Below, in pieces: positions 17,820-24,936 of a stretch of 36,321 nucleotides of DNA. Position 1 is the stretch's first letter, and every line of letters begins with the position of its first letter. The DNA lies in assembly GCA_016784425.1 (NCBI GenBank), contig JADHUQ010000004.1, positions 1-36,321 of the forward strand. The letters run 5' to 3'. Both the position numbers and the translations under genes were made by a program. The notes beneath the pieces are model-generated. The model had not been told where the DNA came from. It saw only the letters and a program-made list of their open reading frames with translations, and made no database searches. Source of the DNA: Candidatus Delongbacteria bacterium. Its GTDB lineage: Bacteria; CAIWAD01; BS150m-G50.

Positions 17820-18367
17820 GGCATCGCTCTGCGAACCGATACTCCGTTCGCTGCCGGAGTGGTTCGGAATTGAAGAAGCGACCCGCAGCTATCTGGCGGA
17901 TATCGAGATTATGCCGACATTTCTGGCTACCAGAGTTGGCGATCTGATCGGTTTTCTCACATTCAAACTGCACACTGAAAAAGCGGCGGAGATACAGGTG
18001 ATGGGGGTGAGACCAGAAACCATCGCACCGATGCAGGGAGCTGTCTGGTCAATCAGGCCGAGTTGTATCTTCGTCACCAGGGTGTTGAGTATCTACAGGT
18101 GAAGACCCTGAGTTCAAAACAGCGGATCTGAACTACGCCATGACGCGCGCCTATTATGTCGCGCAGGGGTTTCGGGCTCTGGAAGAATTTCCCACCTTAT
18201 GGGGCGACCAGAGCCCCTGTCTGCAGATGATCAAGTATTTGGGGGAGTGTAGGGACTGCAGGCTGAAAACGCCCCCCACAGCAGGATATAGTGATGCTCA
18301 CCTGAAATGTCCGTTTTATAATAGAGACAGCGGCATCACTTATACCGCGCCTTGCTCCGTTGTATAG
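17812..18367 (+). pseudogene. GNAT-family acetyltransferase, two frameshifts
   Basis: The pieces of a GNAT N-acetyltransferase can be read across three frames. Frame one starts at 17812 (MDKASLCEPILRSLPEWFG) and runs to MGVRPE near 18015. Frame two continues the acetyl-CoA-binding region (SCLVNQAELYLRHQGVEYL) to about 18112. Frame three continues TADLNYAMTRAYYVAQGFRALEEF and LWGDQSPCLQMIKYL to about 18235. The acetyl-CoA loop itself (RxxGxG) is spoiled near the first shift. The tail after MIKYLG reads into the repeat element that starts at 18285, so the original stop may have been lost. It overlaps phzF by 8 bp. Two sequencing errors are possible, but together with the repeat next door true decay is more likely. 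Confidence 0.8.
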
Positions 18368-18449
18368 GGCAACTACCAAAGCCGCGCTATTAATAGTATT
18401 CCCGAAATGCACTAACTCAATCGGTCAGCTTAACTGGGAAATACTATAG
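18285..18449 (+). repeat. Palindromic two-hairpin repeat element, copy A (165 bp)
   Basis: This element matches the reverse complement of 34410-34526 nearly base for base over its ends, but carries 48 extra bp in the middle (about 18341-18390). It begins GATATAGT and ends ACTATAG, giving TATAGT/ACTATA termini. Hairpin 1: AGTGATGC (18290-18297) with GCATCACT (18333-18340). Hairpin 2: ATAGTATTCCC (18393-18403) with GGGAAATACTAT (18436-18447). The differences between copies are mostly transitions, several in loops. No open frame is shared. It looks like a MITE/REP-type non-autonomous element or a structured RNA. No target-site duplication is obvious. Confidence 0.8.
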
Positions 18450-18755
18450 ATTTGGTGAGCGAGGAAAAGGCCGTATGAGGCCGCATACGAAACCGAAGGT
18501 TTCGCTTTAGAACTGCCGCGCCCCACGAGGTTGGGGAAATACCTTATGCAAGAAGAAACACTTTTTTACCAAGCCGCGCTTCAGGTACGAAACCGTTCGA
18601 ATCCCATGGCTTCGTTTTAGCAGGTATCGCGTTAGGTTCCGGCAGGATTAGTTTAAAGTTGTTTGCGAAGTGGGCAGCTTTACCGGGCCAGGTTTGCAGG
18701 TACTTTTCGATCCATCAGCTGATGGATCGCTTCAGCAGGCGATCCCTGTCGGGAA
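18450..18755. other. Gene-free stretch dense in perfect hairpins
   Basis: No coding sequence is visible. In order: CGTATG (18472-18477) with CATACG (18484-18489); CGAAACC (18488-18494) with GGTTTCG (18498-18504) around a GAA loop; CCCCA (18521-18525) with TGGGG (18532-18536). The word ACGAAACCG followed by TTCG and TTTTAG/CTTTAG occurs twice (18487-18510 and about 18593-18620). A 22-bp palindrome follows. The series resembles a structured RNA or a relic of a mobile element; I cannot match it to a known RNA family. Confidence 0.5.
18708..18729. repeat. 22-bp perfect palindrome
   Basis: Two 11-bp halves, CGATCCATCAG and CTGATGGATCG, meet with no spacer. It lies 27 bp before the 112-bp tandem array. 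Such a palindrome can be a dimeric protein's binding site or a cruciform; no neighbouring regulator gene is present to say which. Confidence 0.75.
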
Positions 18756-19005
18756 CGATAATGCTATAGCAGGCGGCAAGGCCTTCGCTCATCTTGTGTG
18801 TTGTGAAATGGAGATATGACATTTCAGCGCTTGCCGCCAGCTCCAACAGAATGTTATTGACCCTTTTCGATAATGCTATAGCAGGCGGCAAGGCCTTCGC
18901 TCATCTTGTGTGTTGTGAAATGGAGATATGACATTTCAGCGCTTGCCGCCAGCTCCAACAGAATGTTATTGACCCTTTTCGATAATGCTATAGCAGGCGG
19001 CAAGG
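18756..19005. repeat. 112-bp tandem direct repeat, two full copies plus 26 bp
   Basis: Units begin CGATAATGCT at 18756, 18868 and 18980, exactly 112 bp apart, and I see no differences between the two full units. Each unit contains nested inverted repeats: GGCGGCAAG (18772-18780) with CTTGCCGCC (18830-18838), and inside them TGAAATG (18804-18810) with CATTTCA (18820-18826). Because 112 is not a multiple of 3, the reading frame changes at each unit. The third, partial unit contains the last codons and stop of the small membrane-protein gene at 18966-19199. Confidence 0.9.
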
Positions 19006-19199
19006 AATTTTTCCGATTCCGGCGGGGCTGAAGAGGTGCGGGGGGAGAGCTGCAGCTCCAGCTGTTCACGCTTTACATAATCGGCTAACTGCTGAGCTTG
19101 TTGACGATAGCGCCGCTCCGGCAGGCGGCGCCATACCCGGAACATGCAGACGGCGCTGAACACACCGGCAGCAACCGTCAGCGCGAACAGCCAATCCAT
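18966..19199 (-). CDS. Small single-pass membrane protein, 3' end in a tandem repeat
   Basis: A 77-residue protein starting MDWLFALTVAAGVFSAVCMFRVW: one transmembrane helix (about 3-22) followed by a basic, Gln/Glu-rich cytoplasmic helix (about 24-50). I recognise no family. The ATG has a strong GGAGG 6 nt upstream, the main reason to believe the gene. The final 12 residues (LAACYSIIEKGQ) and the stop are encoded by the 112-bp repeat unit. The natural C-terminus may therefore have been replaced, or the repeat may have arisen by duplication of this gene's 3' end. It lies downstream of the peptidase-MA-like gene on the same strand, after a 244-bp gap (19200-19443) that holds nothing recognisable. 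Confidence 0.6.
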   Translation of the reverse strand: MDWLFALTVAAGVFSAVCMFRVWRRLPERRYRQQAQQLADYVKREQLELQLSPRTSSAPPESEKFLAACYSIIEKGQ

Positions 19200-19443
19200 G
19201 TAGCCTCCTTGTTTCTCTCCATGACGATTGCGTCGTGACGGAACATCAACAGCTCCATCTCCTTTCCCGGATCAGAAATTTACCGGAAAAGGTATGGCAA
19301 TCGCCGTTTAGAACGCCTCTGCCAGCCAACGCCCCACTGTATTATCGGCGGGTTTCTGAAAAGTTTGAGCTGGGTAACGAAGAAGATCCACGCCACGCAG
19401 TTCATTAGAGAAAGGAAGGGTGTTATGAGATAGCTATAAAATG

Positions 19444-20382
19444 TCACCAGTCGAATGGATCGAAATCAGATTCCGCTTCCCAGGGCTCTTCCTGTTCCCA
19501 GCGACGGATCGTTCGCCGGTTGCGTCGCCGTACGATAATGATAGCGACGATCACCAGAACGAGGATAAAACCCCATATCCAACTGTTGATCCCGAGAAGA
19601 ATGTAATAGAAATAATGCCCCCAGAGGTGTCGTCGCCATTTGTCTTCAAACCGATCTGGTTGCTCGCCGGTGGTTGTATGGAATGCCCGTTCATAGGACT
19701 GACCTTGCGCTAACTGGTTCAACAGCAACACAACAGCAGAGCGGCCAAATCGCTCCCGGAAGTAATTTACCGCCAACACCGCTTCGGTATACGCCAGTCG
19801 GGCCTCATTACCGGACATGCTGTGAAGCCGCTCCAGCTCATTCAGACTGAAAATGCGTCCTGTCAAAAGGGCGCGGGCGACTTCAGAGCGGCGGGTGATA
19901 TCCACCTCACCGGAAACTGCCACCGCTATCCCCTCACCCAACCAGGTCGGTACCGGAAATCCCTTGGAGAGTGTATAAACCGCCAGGTGAGCCAGCTCGT
20001 GTGACAACAGAGAGGACCAGTCATTATTCACACTCGCCCAGCGGTTGCTCTTCAGCAGAATCATATTAAGGGAAGAGAGCGCCAAAGCCGCACCCCAGTG
20101 CGGAACGCTTCCCCGCGCCACCCGGTAAAAATCGTCCGCCGAGGGGGCGATCCTCACGACCGGTCGCTCCGGCAACATAACCGGTAGTTCGCCCTGAACT
20201 CTTTGCCAGGAACCGACCAGCCGGTAACTGATCTCACGCGCCAGGTGCGTGTCACGTGCGTCATAACGAATCGTGAAGGGAGGAGACTGCAGCTGCAGCA
20301 GTTGATCAGCCACTGCCGGAACACTTTGTAAAAATGTCAGCAACAGCAGACAGAAGATGAAATAACGGCGGTTGTTTTTCAC
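19444..20382 (-). CDS. Peptidase-MA-like membrane-anchored metalloprotease
   Basis: A 312-residue exported protein. A signal peptide (about 1-26, FCLLLLTFLQSVPAVA) is followed by a domain with HELAH (128-132) and a downstream glutamate in WLGEG (Glu150), the zinc-binding pattern of gluzincin 'peptidase MA-like' proteins. A transmembrane helix (about 258-284) is followed by a basic then acidic cytoplasmic tail. The active site would therefore face the periplasm or outside, tethered to the inner membrane. The substrate is unknown. The GTG start at 20382 overlaps the priA stop by 3 bp, so translation is probably coupled. It is the last gene of the valS-DUF4139-recG-priA group. Confidence 0.8.
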   Translation of the reverse strand: MKNNRRYFIFCLLLLTFLQSVPAVADQLLQLQSPPFTIRYDARDTHLAREISYRLVGSWQRVQGELPVMLPERPVVRIAPSADDFYRVARGSVPHWGAALALSSLNMILLKSNRWASVNNDWSSLLSHELAHLAVYTLSKGFPVPTWLGEGIAVAVSGEVDITRRSEVARALLTGRIFSLNELERLHSMSGNEARLAYTEAVLAVNYFRERFGRSAVVLLLNQLAQGQSYERAFHTTTGEQPDRFEDKWRRHLWGHYFYYILLGINSWIWGFILVLVIVAIIIVRRRNRRTIRRWEQEEPWEAESDFDPFDW

Positions 20383-22838
20383 ATCAGACTCAGTGGGTCG
20401 ATGGTAACTGTCAGGTAACTGTCGTCCCCATGGCGCAAATGAATGAACTGCTCCAGAGCTCCCCGCAGCAGTTGACGCAAGCGAGCACCATTGGGATCGT
20501 ACTCGCGAGCAGACTTTATAATATAGTGATAACGGTATTCACGCCAGATTTTCTGGATGGGAGCCGCCGCCGGGCCCAGCAACTGCAGGTTTCCCAGCTG
20601 CTGGCGCAGGAAGGGGTGCAGGGCTTCAGCTGACAGGCGGCAATCCTCCCGCTCGGTAGATTTGATCGTCAGCAGGCCCAGACGACTGTATGGTGGATAG
20701 TTGAGTTGGCGACGTGCTTCAGACTCTTCGTCTAGAAAGCTCTCCATATCGCCCGTTGCCACCTGCTTCAGGGCGCGATTTTCCGGTCGGAAAGTCTGAA
20801 TCACGACCCGGCCCGGAAGTGCGGCCCGTCCTGCCCGCCCTGCTACCTGGGTCAAGAGTTGGAAAGTGCGCTCCTGGGCGCGAAAGTCAGGCAACGACAA
20901 CTCGGTGTCCGCGTTGACGACACCAACAAAGGTGACCCGGGGAAAGTCATGACCCTTCGCAACCGACTGCGTCCCCAGCAGGATATCATATTCACCGGCA
21001 TTAAAAGCGCCGACCATCTCGTTATAGGCGTCCGGACTGCGCGTAGTGTCCTGGTCCATTCGCAGCAAGCGATGTTTTGGGAAAAGTGCATGCAGCTCCT
21101 CTTCTACCTGCTGGGTGCCGGTTCCGAAGAATTCCAGCTTTCCCCCGCCACACTGCTCGCAGTGTTTCAAAACAGCGCGTGTAAAACCACAGTAGTGGCA
21201 GCGGAGTGCCAGGTCGGTTTTATGGTAGGTCATGGTGATGTCGCAGTTGGGGCACATGACCGTTGCGCCACACTCTATACACTGTTGCCAGGAAGAATAA
21301 CCCCGCCGGTTCTGCAGGATAATAGCCTGCTCGCCACGCTCCAGGGTGTCCAACAGTCGACTGAGAAAGCGATTGGAGAACAGTCGCGTGGTCTCACCGG
21401 TCAGCTCCCGCCAGACCTGCTTCATGTCGACCAACTCGACCTCGGGGCGGGTGTGAGTGCCCGTGCGCGTTGGTAGTTGCAGCAAGTGATAGCGACCGCT
21501 GGTGACATTGTGATACGTTTCCAGCGCGGGTGTGGCAGTTCCGAGCAGAACCGGAATCTTCAGGTCGCGCCCCCGTAGCAAGGCTGCATCGCGGGCGTTA
21601 TAACGGGGAGCGGGATCGAATTGCTTGAAAGAGGAATCATGCTCTTCATCGACCACAATCATCCCCAGCCGATCCAATGGCGCAAACACCGCCGACCGCA
21701 CCCCAACCACAACATCGTACCTGTCCTGGCGAATCCCCAGCCAGGCATCGTAACGCTGGCGATCGGACAGCCGGCTGTGCATGACGATTACCCGCTCGCC
21801 AAAGAAAGCGTGAAAACGTGATACGATCTGCGGCGTCAACGATATTTCCGGAACTAATACCAGCGCCTGCCTGTTGGCCATCACTACCCGCCGAATCGCT
21901 TCCAGGTATACCTGGGTCTTGCCGCTGCCGGTGACCCCCTGCAGCAGGAAAGCTTTAAACTCCCCGGTCTGTTGAGCCGCAACCAGTGTGGCGAGGGCCT
22001 GCTCCTGTTCGCAGTTGAGGGTGATGTCGAGGACGCTGTTGTCTGGTGCAAGCCCCGCGACCGCCGTAACCGACACCTGCTCAAACTGCTCCACCAGGCC
22101 GTCTTCAATCAACTGAGCCAATGGTGGTGGTGAATGGTAGCGTAGCACCTCCCGGCGCGAGACAGTCCCCTGCTCTGCAATTCTCTGGAGGATGGCGACC
22201 TGTGCTCGACGCCGTTGGCGTACGGCCAGAGCCTCTGCAAGAGCAGAAGCAGAAAGTCGGGCAGGGAGACGCAACCACTGCTCTTTACGGGATGAAAGCG
22301 AGCGCCCCTTTACCTGCTCGGAAGCGGTGATCAGGTTGTGGTCCTGCAGATAACGCAGGTCGTGATACAAACTTTTGCGTTTGACCCGCTGTCCCAGAAA
22401 GCGTACGCTACTGTCCGGGTGATCCCGGAGGACCTGAAGTAGCCGCCTGCGCAGCGGGGTAAGGTTGTAAGTGGCCACCACAGGAGTTTGCTCCGTCAGG
22501 CGAAAGACCATCCTGCCGACATAGTTGATACCGGGCGGCAGGGCGCAACGCAATGTCTCGCCGATAGAGGCCACATAGTAATCCGCCACGCGATAACAGA
22601 ACTGCAGCAGCTCTTCAGTAAACAAAGGGAAGGGGTCGGGGAGATCGATGATCGGTTTGATACGGGCAGGCTCAAAATCCGGTTTTTCCAGCAGCTCGAG
22701 CACATAACCGGTCTGCAATTTGCTCCCGAGGGTTACCAGTACCCGCGCCCCCCGTTGCACCTGCTGCGCTAACTCGGGAGGCACCGCATATGTGTAAACC
22801 GGGTTGAAGGGAAGCGGCAGCGCCACTTTGGCAAACAA
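20379..22838 (-). CDS. priA: Primosomal protein N', replication-restart helicase PriA
   Basis: PriA recognises abandoned forks and D-loops, unwinds the lagging strand and reloads the replicative helicase. The 819-residue sequence starts FAKVALPLPFNPVYTYAVP, the typical 3'-end-binding domain. The helicase has Walker A GVTGSGKT (301-308) and DEEH (397-400). The eight zinc-ligand cysteines are all present (520, 523, 529, 532, 547, 550, 560, 563). I chose TTG at 22838 because TGAGGA lies 6 nt upstream and the next residues match homologues from the first position. A longer frame with ATG at 22871 would overlap recG and add unconserved residues. It begins one base after the recG stop. Confidence 0.97.
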   Translation of the reverse strand: MFAKVALPLPFNPVYTYAVPPELAQQVQRGARVLVTLGSKLQTGYVLELLEKPDFEPARIKPIIDLPDPFPLFTEELLQFCYRVADYYVASIGETLRCALPPGINYVGRMVFRLTEQTPVVATYNLTPLRRRLLQVLRDHPDSSVRFLGQRVKRKSLYHDLRYLQDHNLITASEQVKGRSLSSRKEQWLRLPARLSASALAEALAVRQRRRAQVAILQRIAEQGTVSRREVLRYHSPPPLAQLIEDGLVEQFEQVSVTAVAGLAPDNSVLDITLNCEQEQALATLVAAQQTGEFKAFLLQGVTGSGKTQVYLEAIRRVVMANRQALVLVPEISLTPQIVSRFHAFFGERVIVMHSRLSDRQRYDAWLGIRQDRYDVVVGVRSAVFAPLDRLGMIVVDEEHDSSFKQFDPAPRYNARDAALLRGRDLKIPVLLGTATPALETYHNVTSGRYHLLQLPTRTGTHTRPEVELVDMKQVWRELTGETTRLFSNRFLSRLLDTLERGEQAIILQNRRGYSSWQQCIECGATVMCPNCDITMTYHKTDLALRCHYCGFTRAVLKHCEQCGGGKLEFFGTGTQQVEEELHALFPKHRLLRMDQDTTRSPDAYNEMVGAFNAGEYDILLGTQSVAKGHDFPRVTFVGVVNADTELSLPDFRAQERTFQLLTQVAGRAGRAALPGRVVIQTFRPENRALKQVATGDMESFLDEESEARRQLNYPPYSRLGLLTIKSTEREDCRLSAEALHPFLRQQLGNLQLLGPAAAPIQKIWREYRYHYIIKSAREYDPNGARLRQLLRGALEQFIHLRHGDDSYLTVTIDPLSLM

Positions 22839-22839
22839 A

Positions 22840-24936
22840 TCAGTCCTCAATAAGGTTAAAGCGGTCGGCATAAAATCGCAGGTAGTAATCGCGGATGAGC
22901 GGGTGGTTGAGTAGACGCGGATCATCCTGTACCAGCTGAAAAGCGATATCCCGCGTGCGGAACATGATTGCAGAGTCGGCAATCAGATCGGCAATCCTGA
23001 GTGTCGGCAGGCCATGTTGGCGGGTCCCGAAAAAATCACCGGAGCCGCGCAATTTCATGTCCGCTTCCGCGATCCTGAAGCCGTCGGGATAATCGATCAT
23101 CGCCTTGAGCCGATATTGCCCCTCCTCGGTCAGCTCGGCACCGGCAACCAGAATGCAGTAGGATTTGCGGGCACCCCGCCCGACCCGACCGCGCAACTGG
23201 TGCAGTTGTGATAAACCAAAACGCTCCGCGTGTATCACGGCCATAATAGTGGCGTTGGGATTGTCTACTCCCACCTCGACCACTGTAGTCGATACCAGCA
23301 CCTGAATTTCCCCTGCGGCGAAACGCTGCATGATGGCGTCCTTCTCCTCGGTCTTGAGCCGACCATGAATAAGCCCCACCTCAATCCCCTGAAACCACTG
23401 CTCGGCCAGTTCATCGCGGGAGCGGGTAGCGGCCCGCAGGTTGAGTTTCTCCGAATCTTCCACCAGCGGGTAGACAATATAAGCCTGTTCTCCCCGCTCA
23501 ACATGCTCCCGGATGAACGGCATGATCTCAGGTAGTTTATTATCGTAGCGCCATACAGTGGAGATTGGCAGGCGGCCCGGCGGCAGCTCCTTAATCAGCG
23601 AGATATCAAGATCACCATAAACAGATAGCGCCAGGGTACGGGGAATCGGGGTGGCGCTCATCACCAGGGTGTCGGGACGGACCCCTTTATCCCGCAGCAA
23701 TCCTCGCTGCAGTACGCCGAAACGATGCTGTTCGTCGATAACCACCAGGCCCAGGTTGCGGAAGGTGACCGCTTGCTGGAACAGGGCATGCGTGCCGATG
23801 ATGATATCAGCGTTACCGCTGGCGAGTTCATACTGGCGTTGCTGGCGCAGGCGGTTGTTCTGGCCACCGGTGAGCAGGATTACATTGACCGGTAGTTGTT
23901 CGACGAAGCTCATGATGCTGCGATAATGCTGTTCGGCCAGAATCTCCGTTGGAACCATCAGCGCGCACTGGTAGCCGTTTTCAACCGCCAGCAGCAGAGC
24001 CAGCACCGCTACTAGTGTCTTTCCGGAGCCGACGTCTCCCTCCAGTAAGCGGTTCATCGGCTGCTCCGACCTCATGTCGTCCAGAATCTCTGCTGTAACC
24101 TGTTCCTGGTCTGCGGTCAGTTTGAAAGGGAGACTTGCCAGCAGTTGTTGTCGCAGGTCGCCCCCATCCTTGAAGCGAATCCCCTTCTCCACCACCTTGA
24201 CATGATATTTACGCAACGCCAGCATCAGCTCCAGAAAAAAGAATTCGTTGAATTTGAGACGGTAACGAGCCTGTTTCAGCTGCTCAACAGCAGGTGGACG
24301 ATGGATCCATTCCAGTGCGTCGGCATAACTTACCAGGTCGTGCTCCTTCAGAAAGCACGGGGCAAAGCAATCGGGATAACTGCCACCACTTTCATCCAGA
24401 ATACGTGATACAATGCGGAAGATTCCCCTGCTGTCGAGGTAGGCTCGGTGCAGCTTTTCGGTGCCGGGGTAAAGCGGAATCAGGCGCCCTTCAAAATCGG
24501 AACCCTCCCCGGTTTCCTCATCCCGCAGGTTGATCTTTTCCAGAGTCGGGTGGGTGAAGGACCAACCCCGGTATTGGGTTGGCTTCCCGGTAGCCGCGAC
24601 AAAATCACCCTCTTTGAAAGCAGCTTCGAAATAGCGCAGGTTGTTGAAGAAAACCAGAGTCATATCGCCGGTGTCATCCTGCAGGGTCAAGCGGTAGATG
24701 CGGCGGCGACGACCCCGGAACAGCTCTTTCCGGGTAATCCTCCCGACAACCGTGACCGGTTCGCCGTCCAGTTGCAGGCTGCTAATCTGTGCCACATTGG
24801 TGCGGTCCAGGTAGCGGCGAGGATAGTAATGAAGCAGGTCATACCAGGTGTTGAGGCCGTGTTCGCTCAGTACGGCGAACTTCTTGGGCCCAACACCTTT
24901 AACAAACTGGATAGTCTTATCGGTAAGTGACTCCAT
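22840..24936 (-). CDS. recG: ATP-dependent DNA helicase RecG
   Basis: RecG regresses stalled forks and migrates Holliday junctions. The 698-residue protein has an N-terminal helical part with FVKGVGPKK (12-20), the OB-fold wedge domain (about 58-135), and two helicase domains. Walker A is EGDVGSGKT (299-307), motif II is DEQH (401-404), SATPIPRT follows, and the C-terminal part has LRGRVGRG and LKLRGSGDFFGTRQHG-like sequence (MKLRGSGDFFGTRQHG). Length is normal. The start overlaps the DUF4139 gene by 20 bp and the stop is directly followed by priA. Having both fork-rescue helicases in one operon is functionally sensible. Confidence 0.97.
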   Translation of the reverse strand: MESLTDKTIQFVKGVGPKKFAVLSEHGLNTWYDLLHYYPRRYLDRTNVAQISSLQLDGEPVTVVGRITRKELFRGRRRRIYRLTLQDDTGDMTLVFFNNLRYFEAAFKEGDFVAATGKPTQYRGWSFTHPTLEKINLRDEETGEGSDFEGRLIPLYPGTEKLHRAYLDSRGIFRIVSRILDESGGSYPDCFAPCFLKEHDLVSYADALEWIHRPPAVEQLKQARYRLKFNEFFFLELMLALRKYHVKVVEKGIRFKDGGDLRQQLLASLPFKLTADQEQVTAEILDDMRSEQPMNRLLEGDVGSGKTLVAVLALLLAVENGYQCALMVPTEILAEQHYRSIMSFVEQLPVNVILLTGGQNNRLRQQRQYELASGNADIIIGTHALFQQAVTFRNLGLVVIDEQHRFGVLQRGLLRDKGVRPDTLVMSATPIPRTLALSVYGDLDISLIKELPPGRLPISTVWRYDNKLPEIMPFIREHVERGEQAYIVYPLVEDSEKLNLRAATRSRDELAEQWFQGIEVGLIHGRLKTEEKDAIMQRFAAGEIQVLVSTTVVEVGVDNPNATIMAVIHAERFGLSQLHQLRGRVGRGARKSYCILVAGAELTEEGQYRLKAMIDYPDGFRIAEADMKLRGSGDFFGTRQHGLPTLRIADLIADSAIMFRTRDIAFQLVQDDPRLLNHPLIRDYYLRFYADRFNLIED

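Noticed and set aside
18450..18520. Group II intron domain V or RNase P RNA
   Set aside because: The CGTATG/CATACG hairpin recalls domain V, but the AGC triad, GNRA loop and bulge are missing, and no reverse transcriptase is near. The RNase P conserved core words are also absent.
18590..18625. GTTCGAATCC word resembling a tRNA T-loop
   Set aside because: The flanking bases do not form a T-stem, and no acceptor, D or anticodon arm fits around it.
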